Positions 12,701 through 24,058 of a stretch of 64,000 nucleotides of DNA are shown here, one piece after another; within the stretch, counting starts at the first letter, position 1, and each line of letters begins with the position of its first letter. The translations under genes were made by a program, and so were the position numbers. Origin of the DNA: Paracentrotus lividus (Eukaryota > Echinodermata > Echinoidea > Camarodonta > Echinidae); NCBI GenBank assembly GCA_940671915.1, contig CALNVZ010002974.1:16975540-17039539 (forward strand), given 5' to 3'. Under the pieces are notes generated by a model. It was not told the DNA's origin. It saw only the letters and a program-made list of their open reading frames with translations, and made no database searches.

Positions 12701-13827
12701 NNNNNNNNNNNNNNNNNNNNNNNNNNNNNNNNNNNNNNNNNNNNNNNNNNNNNNNNNNNNNNNNNNNNNNNNNNNNNNNNNNNNNNNNNNNNNNNNNNNN
12801 NNNNNNNNNNNNNNNNNNNNNNNNNNNNNNNNNNNNNNNNNNNNNNNNNNNNNNNNNNNNNNNNNNNNNNNNNNNNNNNNNNNNNNNNNNNNNNNNNNNN
12901 NNNNNNNNNNNNNNNNNNNNNNNNNNNNNNNNNNNNNNNNNNNNNNNNNNNNNNNNNNNNNNNNNNNNNNNNNNNNNNNNNNNNNNNNNNNNNNNNNNNN
13001 NNNNNNNNNNNNNNNNNNNNNNNNNNNNNNNNNNNNNNNNNNNNNNNNNNNNNNNNNNNNNNNNNNNNNNNNNNNNNNNNNNNNNNNNNNNNNNNNNNNN
13101 NNNNNNNNNNNNNNNNNNNNNNNNNNNNNNNNNNNNNNNNNNNNNNNNNNNNNNGTTAGTCATCTGACTAATTAATTCTAGTCATTTCAGACATATGCCT
13201 GGACTAATTTTTATTAGTCAAAATGACTAATTTATGTTTACAGTGTACCAACTTGTTTGACATGTTTGAGGTGCGGGCTAACTTTCGAATAAGTTGCCTT
13301 ATTCTGAGAACGGATATGATACCTCAGAACACATAAACCGTTGAGTATCCATAATTACCTTCAATAGCGAGGTCACTGGTGTAGTGTTCTAGATCTTCTC
13401 GTGAAAGCACAAACCCCCTCTAAAATACAAGAAGAAAAAGGTCGCATTTTATAGATGAGCTATGAAGCAGCAAAAATACTAACAATGGAGAATTGAGCCT
13501 TTAAAAAAATCCTAAAAACAAAACAAGAAAAACCAAAACAACAACAATAACCAACGTATGCATCATGCCGAAGCAACGCTAAGCAAGGATGGATCAGGGG
13601 TGACAATTTTGTAAGGATGTGAACAAGAGAAAAGGTTTAATTGAGCGGACTTGTGCTGTCTTCCTATAGTCATTTTAGACCTGAACTCTGCGACCAGAGT
13701 TCTACCTTCTTTATTTGTAGGCCTACGACCAACGCAGGCCTACTTTGGAGGTTCAAAAGTGATAACTAGTTTTATAACGGACACAGTTCGGGGCAATCAA
13801 ACAGAAATATTAGAAAGGTGTTAATCG

Positions 13828-13858
<31 letters not shown>

Positions 13859-14271
13859 GGTTGAATGTCACATTTTATTTGCAAGCTTTATTACATCATC
13901 TGTACCTTGTAGAACTGTCACGGTGTAATTTATTTTATTTTTTAAATATCTTTATTATTGTTATTATTTTTTAAATAAGGTGGAAATCCCCGGTCTCTAA
14001 AGCCTAGTTGCATAACATTACGTTTCTCAATAACTGCAGGGAATTGCCCTTATTTATAAGCACTGATAAAATTATCAAAGGTAAACACAATCTTTGTCCG
14101 GACGAGTTGGGTGTCCGGACACATGAATTTAACCAGTCATTTGATTTTTTTTTTTTTACAAAACTCAATCAATGTTTGTTTTTTTTTTAAGCACAGAATG
14201 TAATATTATAAGGGACAAATATTGATGATGATAAGCACTATACAATCTATATTTTTGACTTGATAACAAGA

Positions 14272-14306
<35 letters not shown>

Positions 14307-14866
14307 AATGAAAAATAAAAAAGAATGAATGAATAAATAAAAAGAAAGGCTTTAGGCGTTCGGACACCCTGAAACCGGATTAAATCAGAACTGTCAACTT
14401 TTAGATTGCTGACCTTAACACTGCTTTTTTTTTTTAGTTTATGAAGTAAAGGTAAACACGATCTAGATATTATGATCACGGATTTAACTACATTGGTTAA
14501 GCTTAACAACAAATAATGGTTATGTTTCTAAGTGAGCAATCACATAAGTCTATATACAGAATTCTAATATTTTCTACCAATTCTTTTTTCATAATAAAAT
14601 GCGCTAGAATATTACCAGCTTCTATTTTTAGAAATGTATATTAAAAGCAAAATGACAACGTAAAACTGCTTTCTCTGCTTTACAAAAAGTAGGCACAGAA
14701 ATGTATTTTAAAAATAAATCGAAACAAACTAAATCCAGAAAACAAAAGAATATTATTAAAAAAAAGAAGTTATACTTGCCTTGGTTCTTCTTCTGGTTTC
14801 GGCAATTGTTCCTGCTTGTATTACTATGAGAAGTAAAAGACTGAATCGTGTTAAAATTATCATCAT
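6501..14866 (-). CDS. ADAMTS/ADAM-like secreted metalloprotease, N-terminal exons (partial)
   Basis: Five exons: 14,780-14,866, 13,359-13,419, 8,339-8,539, 7,337-7,541 and 6,501-6,748. The start codon at 14,864-14,866 opens a signal peptide (basic, then a Leu/Ile core, cut near residue 22). Exons 2-4 give a propeptide of ADAMTS style with an RYRR furin-type site in exon 4. Exon 5 ends with the first strand and helix of a reprolysin domain (RYIEMFLVLDDKM, then HGEDIMNYTLALMNI). The zinc site HExxHxxGxxH and the disintegrin and thrombospondin modules are not seen; they would lie below 6,500 or outside the window. Exon 1 uses a GC donor. Exon 3 fits only with a one-base shift near 8,511-8,518. 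The assembly gap falls in intron 2. The product would be secreted to act on matrix or surface proteins. ADAM rather than ADAMTS remains possible. Confidence 0.72.
8339..8539 (-). CDS. Propeptide exon with internal one-base frame conflict
   Basis: The acceptor CCAAACAG is at 8,540 and the donor GTAAGA is at 8,338. Entry in phase 1 from exon 2 reads an Asp-Tyr-Asp-Phe start for about 13 codons and then hits a stop. The rest of the exon is open in the neighbouring frame (IDDQQTKRRLQTSHSRN onward) and leaves in phase 0, as exon 4 needs. Removing one base in the ATATAT run at 8,511-8,518 makes the whole gene consistent. An assembly indel, a real frameshift allele or an exon hidden in the gap could each explain it. 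Confidence 0.6.
8885..9075. repeat. Dispersed TTAGTCA-rich repeat
   Basis: The segment starts CTGTAAACATAAAATTAGTC and is filled with TTAGTCA/TGACTAA words. The same end sequence recurs in inverse orientation at 13,155-13,245, next to the assembly gap (TTAGTCAAAATGACTAATTT then ATGTTTACAG). These are probably two ends or two copies of one inverted-repeat element; the left half of the second copy is lost in the N run. Confidence 0.55.
9080..12320. other. Intron 2 of the metalloprotease gene, no exon seen
   Basis: AT-rich intronic DNA with poly-A runs near 9,490-9,520 and 9,870-9,893, and a pyrimidine-rich tract at 12,060-12,180. A minus-strand open frame at 10,037-10,190 has two cysteines and normal composition, but no phase fits it between exons 2 and 3, so it is not called. 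Confidence 0.5.
12321..13154. other. Assembly gap (834 N)
   Basis: A run of undetermined bases inside intron 2 of the minus-strand metalloprotease gene. It may hide an exon, and the left part of the TTAGTCA repeat whose right end lies at 13,155-13,245. Confidence 1.
13155..13245. repeat. TTAGTCA-rich repeat end beside gap
   Basis: Right-hand terminus of the repeat family also found at 8,885-9,075. The last 20 bases mirror the first 20 of that copy. The element is truncated by the N gap. Confidence 0.55.
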
Positions 14867-15892
14867 GGTTTTTTCAATTGAAACTCTATGACTGGAATTC
14901 TTCTTTTTTCTTTCAAAGCTGAAGTTTCGTCTTACTGTGTATTTAATTGTTGAATTTTCGGCGTATTATTATAGTTTAGTTAGTGTTGGTATTGAAACAT
15001 ATCCGGGCACCATGGCAAATGCTGAAAGTGCGTGAGTTCATCACGCGCTTATAATGCCATTATGACGCAATAATAAGTAATTATCTAATGCGCGCACATT
15101 ACTCTTGCTTGTTGCGAGGCAGGGGAAATATCTCGCCAAAGATTACCAGTAGGCCTATGTCCTGCTGGGGTTCGAACCCACATCCTTTTATTTGCATATC
15201 CAGTCAAGACAGTGATACAATCGCTAGACTAAGGCACTACGATTAGCATTACGACATTTGCGCGTTTGAAGACCTCGCCTTGGAGAGAGAAGTGACATAA
15301 TGGGGATATTTTTAGGGGTCGGAGCGCTGCGGCGAAAAAGGGACTGTATATATCAACATGGACGTCCATGATATCAAGGAATTAGCTATAAGTTAACACT
15401 TTGAATGATAAACAATGAACAAATGTAGGACATCATAGCCGGATCTTAGATTGTCCAAAGATTGAACTTTGTTCTTCAACGAAGTCCTTGATAAAGACAC
15501 ATTTTATCAGCACCCGTACCTTACAGTACGAAACAACATCGTAATATATCCTTTTATGATAAGAATTTAAGTGTTTAGTTATAAGATAATCATTTGACAA
15601 CTTAATGCTGTAAATAAATGAATGTCGTCTCTTCAGGTATGTAGGCCCTAGGCCCCGATGACATACATAGACCTCTAATTAGTCGATGATCATAATTCGG
15701 GGGAATTTTAAATTACTGATGCGTTAAGTTGCGTAAGAATATCATTACGAATAAGAATATAAAAGAGGCTTGCAATTGAAGTGTCGAGAAATTCTGTATT
15801 TGAGCTTATTTAATGTAGACATATTGTTCATAACTTCGTTTTTAAAACCAAGTTGAACGCAAAACACCTTACCGGTTTTCTACGACGTTACA
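14867..15892. promoter_or_regulatory. Divergent intergenic region between two head-to-head genes
   Basis: About 1 kb separates the start codons of the minus-strand metalloprotease gene and the plus-strand Asp/His-rich gene, so both promoters must lie here. No clear TATA box or CpG-rich core is visible. A tRNA-like repeat occupies 15,165-15,242. Confidence 0.5.
15165..15242 (-). repeat. tRNA-like SINE remnant
   Basis: On the minus strand an A-box-like segment (CTTAGTCTAGCGATTG) is followed about 45 bases later by a perfect B-box-like GGTTCGAACCC. The arms do not fold into a full cloverleaf, so this is better read as a tRNA-derived SINE head or a decayed tRNA than as a working gene. Confidence 0.45.
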
Positions 15893-17648
15893 ATGGAGGC
15901 TACTGTAGACGAAATAAGAAACTCTGATGACCGAGTCGCTGACCATGATAACTGTTCCGATGACCATGACAACCGCATAGACGAGCACCATGACCAAGCC
16001 GATGATCATGATGATGGTCAAGCTCATGACCATGATGAACGGGTAGATGATCATGGAATCAAAGATCATGATGACCATAACGCCAGGACCGATGTCCTTG
16101 ATGATGACATTGATGAACGTGGCGACCAGGCCGATCCTCGTGATGACACGGCCAATGACACGGACATCGATAAAAGTTCCAAGAAAAAGATTGTCAGCAC
16201 AGACGGTCCTTTGTCACAGGTGTGTAATTTTTAAAAAATAATCTATTAATTATTGCCTACAGGGGCTAAAGATAAGTTTGGTCTAATTTGCAATATGTTT
16301 GATATTTGCACAAAAATATAACGAGAATGATAAGGCAGTAGGCTACAAGGAGAGGGAATCGTGCCCAACTGAATTATTCATTTCGTGTGATATATTTTCA
16401 ACAAGTTTGAGACAGGCTTTAAATAAATTATGCACTGTAAAATATGAAGGGTCAAATTCACCCCAATTCGGGTTCCATTGAAGCCATCAATCAATCAATC
16501 AATCAGGGTCAATTATCGCAATACTTCTGGATGTCCCCAATTTACCCGAATCCGCGTATAACCCTAATGGACCAGGAAACGGGGTCAATTTTTACCCTTC
16601 TTATTTGAGAGTGTAAGTTATCGTCATGCATATTCTCTACCGTCGCCCCATTTGTCGCTTGATGTCTCTTTTTTATCCTATACCTGACAACAGCCATATT
16701 ATACAGTGAGTCCCAGGAAAAAATGATAAAATAAAAAGAAACCGGGCCGTCGGTCGTTTTTTTTTTTCACCTTGAAAATAATAATAGAAAAAGTATCATT
16801 CATTTTGCCTTCTTTTAATACAATACGAAAGAGCCCAACATAGATTAGCAAAAGGAGTTTAGCATAAAGTTTCAGAATCAAAGCGATCCTAAAAAAAGTT
16901 GGAATAGAAGATTTAAGGGTTTTTATTATAAAATAATTTTATTTTTGTTTCGTTCTTTCTTTCCTGATAGACCTCATCTAAAGTCGTCACCCATCAACCC
17001 AAATCCTCGAAAAAGATTCCGTCTGGGAAACAACCCCAAAGCCAAAACATATCTTCCAAGGCAGTTGCAATAAATGACATCGATGTTGATGTCGAAAGTG
17101 GCGGAATAGATCTCGAAACCGAGCTTGCCTTCGAACCAGGCTCATGTCTATCAGCGTCAGCTGGCGTCGGGTCGGCATCGAAGGATCTATGTGACGGGTT
17201 TACCAATCTGGAATGCAGGTACCCTAATGTCGGCTGCGAGTTATCGTGCGGATGCGACGACGGTTTAGAGCTGGTGAGTGAATGCACGATGGAACTGTGT
17301 AGCGCGAACTGTATTCTCGGTTGCCTCGCCTTCTCGCTCGGTCTCGCCTTGGACACGAAAGCGGTGTGGAACCAAGACGGAGTCGAGTTTGAAGTCCTCG
17401 GAACCGGCATCGAAACATCTCAGGGAACGGTGATCAGGTTGTTGGGATCCGGGTTGGGGATCATTGATGAGGAGAAGAGAGAGACAATGATGGAGAAGAG
17501 GAAAGTAAAAGAAGCAAGGAGAGCTCGGGAGAAAGCGGCGAAGGAAAAGGAGGAAATGATGAAGAAAGCGACTGAACTCGAATTATCTGGTAAACACAAC
17601 CCTGCTGTAGATCTAGAGGAAGAGAATGCATCAAGTTCACAAGAATGA
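15893..17648 (+). CDS. Asp/His-rich, Cys-rich hypothetical protein (two exons)
   Basis: Exons are 15,893-16,219 and 16,971-17,648, joined in phase 0 (CACAG donor GTGTGT, acceptor TTCCTGATAG), giving 334 residues. Residues 10-95 are dominated by Asp and His in repeats such as DDHDN and DHDD, a composition that could bind divalent metals. A Lys/Ser-rich linker follows. About ten cysteines lie within residues 167-227, including a GCELSCGCDDG cluster and a short hydrophobic ILGCLAFSLGLAL stretch. Residues 275-315 form a Glu/Lys/Arg-rich segment likely to be a long helix. There is no signal peptide, so the cysteines may bind metal rather than form disulfides. A poly(A) signal AATAAA is at 18,087. 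I do not recognise the family, and the role is unknown. Confidence 0.75.
16433..16616. mobile_element. MITE-like element in intron 1 of the Asp/His-rich gene
   Basis: About 184 bp with inverted ends: the left GCACTGTAAAATATGAAGGG then TCAAATTCACCCC mirrors the right end, which on the opposite strand reads TTACACTCTCAAATAAGAAG then GGTAAAAATTGACCCC. A TCAA tetranucleotide run sits inside. It has no coding capacity. Confidence 0.65.
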
Positions 17649-18110
17649 ACAGAGATGAATATATTATCGCAATGTCGTAAAATTGATTAAGTGCGGAGAC
17701 ACCGAACTCGATATTCAATTTAATTCTACAGAAGAAAGACAAGTACATTACTGCTGAAGTATTCATCCATGCTCATCAAAAACTGCATATTGCCTAAATC
17801 AAGTTAATATTCATTTGTATACGGTAGCTTAAAGTGTACTTCCAAGGTATCATTCCAAAGTATCATGAGCACGCAGAAAACATTGTGTAGAGCAATATTT
17901 GTTGATCTTCAATGAAAGTTACTCATACACATAAAGCACGTTATGTTATGTTGGACGATCATTACATCTATTTTATTTTTCTGTACATAAGATATATATA
18001 TCTTTTATGTTTTCTTTGTTTAAACCAATTTGTAATATTTTGTCCATACTTCTATATTCGTCTCGCCACGTTTGTATTCAAAGTGAAATAAAACAACAAA
18101 GTTCCAAAAT
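17649..18110 (+). terminator. 3' UTR and poly(A) signal of the Asp/His-rich gene
   Basis: AATAAA at 18,087-18,092 follows an AT-rich 3' UTR of about 440 bases and is the first canonical signal after the stop codon. Cleavage would be expected near 18,105-18,115. Confidence 0.6.
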
Positions 18111-20924
18111 TGTCGACAAGCATTGCTTGATATTATTGTTACTGAATTAAAAAAATAAAAAAGTTCTAGATGTATAAGCATTGTATTGGTATTTTGCCTT
18201 TAATCTCATCCATGTACATATCTGCCCCCCCCCGCCACTTCTAGCCCATTTCCGCTCTTTCCTCTCTCTTGTTCGTTTTCTTTATACATGGATCACTTTG
18301 TTTTTAATTTCATCCGTGTTGAAATATTCTTATTTCATATGATTTATATTTTTCTTGCACGCTCTACTCGCCCGTGTTAAGCTTGCAACAAAGCTAAAAT
18401 GCTTTTTATTTCACTTTACAAGCCTTTCTGTATATTATTACTTTTGCAGTCATAACCATAGTTTTTGTCGACCATTATTGCATATTCTGTCGGAGGAACA
18501 TAGGGTCTTTGTTCTTTCATCTCCTATATTTCAGAAAAGACTAGTTCTGGTCATCTAATGCTTCAGGCATAAAATGGGCCAAGTTTCCTGTTTCAGAAAA
18601 TTACAAAAAGGTCGTCAACACTATGTTTATGAGTTAATACCAAAGGCTTGTAATAGAAAAAATCATACATTTTATATGTTCAATATGAACAGGGGGGGGG
18701 GATTATAGATATATTAACTCATTCATTACATGCACGGTATAAACTAGGTTCCACATCGAGGTTACAGGTGTGAATTTTATTCAAATAGTTGATCAAAGCA
18801 TTTTACACATAAAATCTTGTGTACAAAACATTGACCCTATATTATACTTTTTTTTCATACATAATTAATATATACATAACTGCACTCTCAATGTTTCATA
18901 CAAAGAGGAACATTACAACAAAAATGCCTTCTTGTTTGATTTCCCATAACAAAAAGAAAGGAAAACACACAGAAGAGAAGATTTTATAGAGAAAAACTTT
19001 TCCTAGTTGTTCTGTACAAGGCAAAGACAATAACGCATAGAGGCATATAAGGACAACTACCCAGGATAATTACCCTCCAGGCACTACCCTATCAGAAATA
19101 GGGTTAGGTAAGGTGGTAGATTTTTGGTAGGGTAGTTGTCCGAGGGTAATTGTCCAGGGGGTAGTTGTCCTTAAGCATAGAAGTAACATTTGGTATGGTA
19201 ATTAAATAATGAACTAAAATGTTGAAGGTATTTCATTGAATGTGGTCTGTTTGTCAAAAATCCATATCTAAGTTTGTGCAATACAAGGGACACAAAGGTC
19301 ATGACTTCCTGTGTCTCATGTGCATCAGAATTCTCAGAAAATACTATGTCGAGGAGTTTAATCTCCCCCCCAGGCATGCAAGAACAAGGTGGCCATGCTC
19401 GTTACAGGCATGTCAAGAAATCATCATAGGACTTGCCAGCTACCTGATGCAGGCTACAAGACACACATACTTACAAAGACATGTACCAGTGGTCGTGACC
19501 CATGGCACTGAAGGAAAAGTATTTATCACAATTAATATCACAATTCAAAGATTGTATCTTAATAACATAAAGTCCTGTCGACTGGACATGGAATGGTAAA
19601 AGGGAATCTTTCAAATCTAAACAATACAAAACTAGAATCCGTGACACTTCTCAGGTCTCTTTCCTCACATAGCAGCAAAAATATCACAACTCATAATTTA
19701 GGAATACTCTGCTCAGTGCAAATAATACAAAAGAGCCTCTATGATCAAACAATGCTAAGTCAGAAACCAGAGGAGTAAGTTTCAACAGACTACATGGATA
19801 TCATGTAAAACTTGCCCGCAATCTATCAGAAGAATAATTACCGGTATGCATTTCATTTAAGCAACCATTACACAACTCAAGACTATCTGCTACATTGACA
19901 CCGCAGCATTTGCTTTTAGCATTTTATTATCTTGCATAAACGCACTTCGTTATCACCACAACCTCTATATAATTATAAACCTGATAATCAGTAACAATGT
20001 GAAAATACATTTCCAATCTCTAGCTGTTTCTATAGAAACAATACAAGCTTTTCTCTACACGTCATAATTGCACTCAATACAATATATCCATAATAACAAG
20101 ATAAGCAAAGTAATGCTAAACTGGTCACTGACATTATTGGCCCACCACATATACATGTAGGAAGATACTTGAATGAAGATTATATAATCTTCTTGAACGA
20201 GGGACGGACTGCTATTCATCCTAGACATATCTTGATCAACTTTATAATAAGCCATCTTCTACCCAACAGAGTTGCACTTATTCTCCCATCAAAACCACAG
20301 TCGAATTCCATTATAGCAAGGTGCTTGGAACCAAGTCAATTACCTTCTTTTAAAAACAAAATCTTTTTACTGAACATGAATGTCGGTTGGTACAAGTTTG
20401 AAATTTGGACAGTAGAATAGCCTCATCATAAGTCTGTGCTCATTATAACAAGTGTGGACTGTAGATGTGAGCCGGTTCCAGTAATTTTTGAGATCATTTC
20501 TTCAGCTGTTCCTGTAAGAACAATATTTTTCCAATTCTATTTCTTTTTAGTTGTAACATTAAACCAGACTGGTACGTCAAGACTGTAAATTGATTTGAAA
20601 TTGATGACTAAAAATCATAAAAAATATTCAGGAGAGCTCTAACAAGTTCTTTTTCCCTCAAGAAGACAAGAAGTGATGATACTAACTTTATTACCCACGC
20701 ATATTCATGTCTAATGACACATAAGAACGTCTTGTAAGTTAGTATGTCACTTGCAAAACTATTCTTGATATCCAAAAACAAAGAGAGAGATAAGTCTTTC
20801 AATTCAATTCCTCCAAATATTGTCATTTTGAAAATGTGTTTTAAAGGGAAACAAAAGTCACATCAATGTATTTAATTAACTTTAGGACAAAGTAATGTAA
20901 TTTCTATAATAAAAGAACTTTTTG
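18111..20924. other. Convergent intergenic region and likely CWC22 3' UTR
   Basis: No exon is seen. The two flanking genes converge here. On the minus strand, AATAAA signals lie at 20,687-20,692 (about 235 bases past the CWC22 stop) and around 18,777, so the CWC22 3' UTR is either short or about 2.1 kb. Poly-C at 18,225-18,233, poly-G at 18,692-18,701 and a small foldback element (19,049-19,172) are the only other structures. Confidence 0.5.
19049..19172. mobile_element. Foldback MITE, family 3, copy 1
   Basis: 124 bp starting AAGGACAACTACCC and ending GGGTAGTTGTCCTT, a nearly complete hairpin with internal ATTACCC/GGGTAAT pairs. The same family recurs at 25,285-25,412. Confidence 0.8.
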
Positions 20925-23900
20925 TCATCGCCTGTCCCTTCTATCTCTAGACCCGCTTTCTCTGTATCTATCTCTTTGTTCCCTATCTCTGCTATCACGC
21001 CTATCTGACACATACACCTCCTTCTCACGTCTTCTATCTCTCCTTTCCTCTCTTTCATTAGAACCCCTTCCATACCCATCCTCCGTTCTGTCTCTCCTTC
21101 TATCTTTTAAATATGATGCTTTATCATCATCCCTGCTTCTTATCTCCTGTCTTGGTTCTTCTCGCCTTTTTCTCTCATTATCCATTTCTGGTCTGCTCCT
21201 GCGGTCATCTTTTATATGGTTTACCGTTCTTCTATCTTCATCACTTTTCTCACTCTCCTTTTCACTATCTTCTTCCTCCTGCTCGCTATCATCACTATCA
21301 CTGTCGTCACTACTATCACTGCTGTCTTCACTTTCACTCTGGTCATTCACTCGTTGAGGTTGGTCCCTCTTTCTCTCCTCTTCTTTCCTACTAGAAGGTT
21401 GGACCTGTTCTTTTTCACTCTCCTCACTTTCACTTTCATCACTATCATCATCGCTGTCCTCATCCTCACTTTCTTCACTGTCGCTATCATTACTCTCCTC
21501 CCTTCTATTCTCCAACTTCTTTGCAGCATTTGCTCTTCTATGTTCTTCCCTCTCATGATCACCGTCAGCCTTGATCCTTTCATTTTGTCTTCTACTGTCC
21601 TTCGTTCCTTCAGCTTCGCTCTCCTCTTCGCTGGTCGAGTCATCGCTTGAATCTTCCTCACTACTATCCTCCTCCTCCTCCTCACTGCTTGGTTCTTCAA
21701 TCACTTCCTTCCTTTTCCTCCGATCTTCTTTCCTCTCATCATTACCATCTTCTTTCCTTTCACTCGCTCTTTCTCTTTGAACTTCATCATTTCTATTCCT
21801 TTCATGAGTTCTTGATCTTTCATCTCTATTTCCATGTCCTCTGTCTTCGGTTCTCTGTATTAATTCTTCTCTTTCACGGTCACCTCTTCTCCCTCTCGAT
21901 CTATCATCTACTTCATTTTGTTCTGTTTCCCTATTCCTTCTATTAAGGTCATTCCTACTCCTACTTTCAAGCTCTATCCTTTCCTCTCTTTCTCTTCTTT
22001 CATTCCTACTCCTACTTTCAGTCTCTATCCTTTCCTCTCTTTCTCTTCTTTCATTCCTATCTCTACTTTCTTCTCTTCTTTCATTCCTACTTCTATCTTC
22101 TTCTCTTCTTTTGTTCCTATCTCTAGCCTCGTCACTTCTCTCTTCCCTTTTTTGTCTTGTCTCTCTTCTTTCTTCTCCTCTCCTCACTCCATCTTCACGA
22201 GTCCTTGTCTTCTCTGGAACATCATCACTGTTGTCTTGTTCTTTAGACCTTCTTCTGATATTTTCTTCATCTGAACTTCTTTCCCTTGCTCTCCTCCTCT
22301 CTTCATCTCTTCCTCTCCTTTCATCATCTCTTCTACTTCTTTTCTTCTCTGGTATCTCATCTCGGGAACCCTTGTGTTTCGATCTTTGGGTTTCTTCTTC
22401 TTCGGACGATGCATCTCTTTTCCTCCCTCGTCTTTCATTGTCATTTCTACTTCTTTTCCTCTCTGTCATGTGATCTTGGTGACCCCTATCTCTAGACCTT
22501 TGGGTATTCTCTTCTTCTGACGATGGATCTCCTACTCTCCTCCGATCGACATCTCTCCCTCTTCTCGCATTTCCATTTTGACTTCTCCTCTTCTCTTGTA
22601 TTTCGTCTCTGTAACCTTTCTCTCTAGACTTTTGACTTTCATCATCTTCTGACGATGGATCTTGTACCCTCCTCCGATCAACATCTCCCCTTCTCCTCTC
22701 ATCATCATTTCTGTTTCTCTTCTTCTCAGGTACGTCATCGCGATAACTCTTGTCTCTAGACCTTTGAGTAGCCTCCTCCTCGGACGATGTATCTTGCGCT
22801 CTCCTCTGATCTACGTCTCTTCCGCTTTCCTTTTTGTCATTTCTACTTTTTCTCTTCTCTGCTACCTCTTGGTAACCTCTGTTATCTGACTTTCTCACAT
22901 TTTCTTCTTCTGAGGATGAGCTTCTTTCCTTTTCTCTCCTTCTCTCATCATCATTCCTTCTCCTTTCCTGATCTCTTCTACTCTTTTTCTTCTCTGGAAT
23001 TATTTCTCTGTTATCCTTTTCCCTTGACCTAGCAATTTCCTCATCTGACGATACATCCCTTTCTCTCCTTTTGTTCTCATTCTTCTCTTTGTTCCTACTA
23101 TGTTTTTTAGACTTCTCTTCTTTTCTGGATGCTTTCTCTTTGGATTTTCTTGTATTTTCATCATCTGATGATAGCTCTCTGTCCCTTTCTCTTCTACTAC
23201 CCCCATCTCTCCCTCTCCTCTGATTTTCTTCTACCATTTTCTGCTTATCATCCTTTCGTCCTCTCCTGCTATGTCTTTCATCTGGGTCTTCCTCACTCTC
23301 TTCTCTATCACGTCTACCTCTTGAACTATCTTCCGGCCTTTTATTATGTCTGTCTCTTTTTTCTTCCTCATGTATATTTCTCCTATCTCTATCACGTATT
23401 CTTTCCCCCATGACAGCCTCATCTTCTTCCACTCCACGTTCCTTTCTTTTATCTCTACTTCTATTTTTATCCTTACTTCTGACCTCCTTACCTTCTTCAC
23501 TATCCTCTTGGTTTCTCCTATTCTCCTGCTTCCTTCTTTCCTCTCTTTCATCTTCTTTTCTCAACTGTTCTCTAAGCCGAGCTGCCAGTTCTTCATCGCT
23601 ATCCCTTTCTTCTTCCCGTCCACGTTTTCTCTGATTTTTTTCCTCTTCTCTTCCTCTCTTGTTACGTTCATTACCCTCCTCTCTCCTTCTATGTCTGTCA
23701 TCACCTCTCATCCGTTCATTTTCACCTTCTTTTTCATGTGCCCTTCGACCGGCTTTGTCTATATCACGTCTGTCTGATCCTCCATGTCTGTCTCTGGATC
23801 TTTCTTTCTGAGAAATGTCATTATTCAGTTCTTCACTGTCTCCACTCTCACTCTGACGTCGACTTGACTTCTTATGCTTCCGCTCATGTCTGTGTTTAGA

Positions 23901-23983
23901 GTCTGGTTTCTCCTTTTGCTTTTCCTCTGCTCTCTTTGGTTTATCATTCCTTCTCTTTCTCCTTCTCCTTTCATCCTCAGATC
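20925..23983 (-). CDS. CWC22: CWC22 last exon: giant repetitive RS/RE-rich tail
   Basis: A single 3,059-base exon encodes residues about 1,032-2,050, almost entirely Arg, Lys, Ser, Glu and Asp. Residues about 1,296-1,629 contain eight related units of roughly 40 residues, each with an SSEEE/SSDEE casein-kinase-2-type core followed by a basic (E)KKRSR stretch. A Glu/Ser-rich acidic block follows at about 1,793-1,946, then a basic RD/RE end. The long region is predicted to be disordered. Its acceptor (GGCCATACAG) is preceded by 62 T residues. Long antisense open frames across it are composition shadows. Confidence 0.9.
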
Positions 23984-23992
23984 CTGTATGGC

Positions 23993-24058
<66 letters not shown>

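Noticed and set aside
12288..13175. Open frames on both strands across the N gap
   Set aside because: They consist of undetermined bases and carry no information.
21113..23777. Numerous long plus-strand and alternative-frame open frames rich in Ser, Leu and Phe
   Set aside because: They are antisense or shifted readings of the purine-rich last exon of CWC22 and have no independent motif or splice support.
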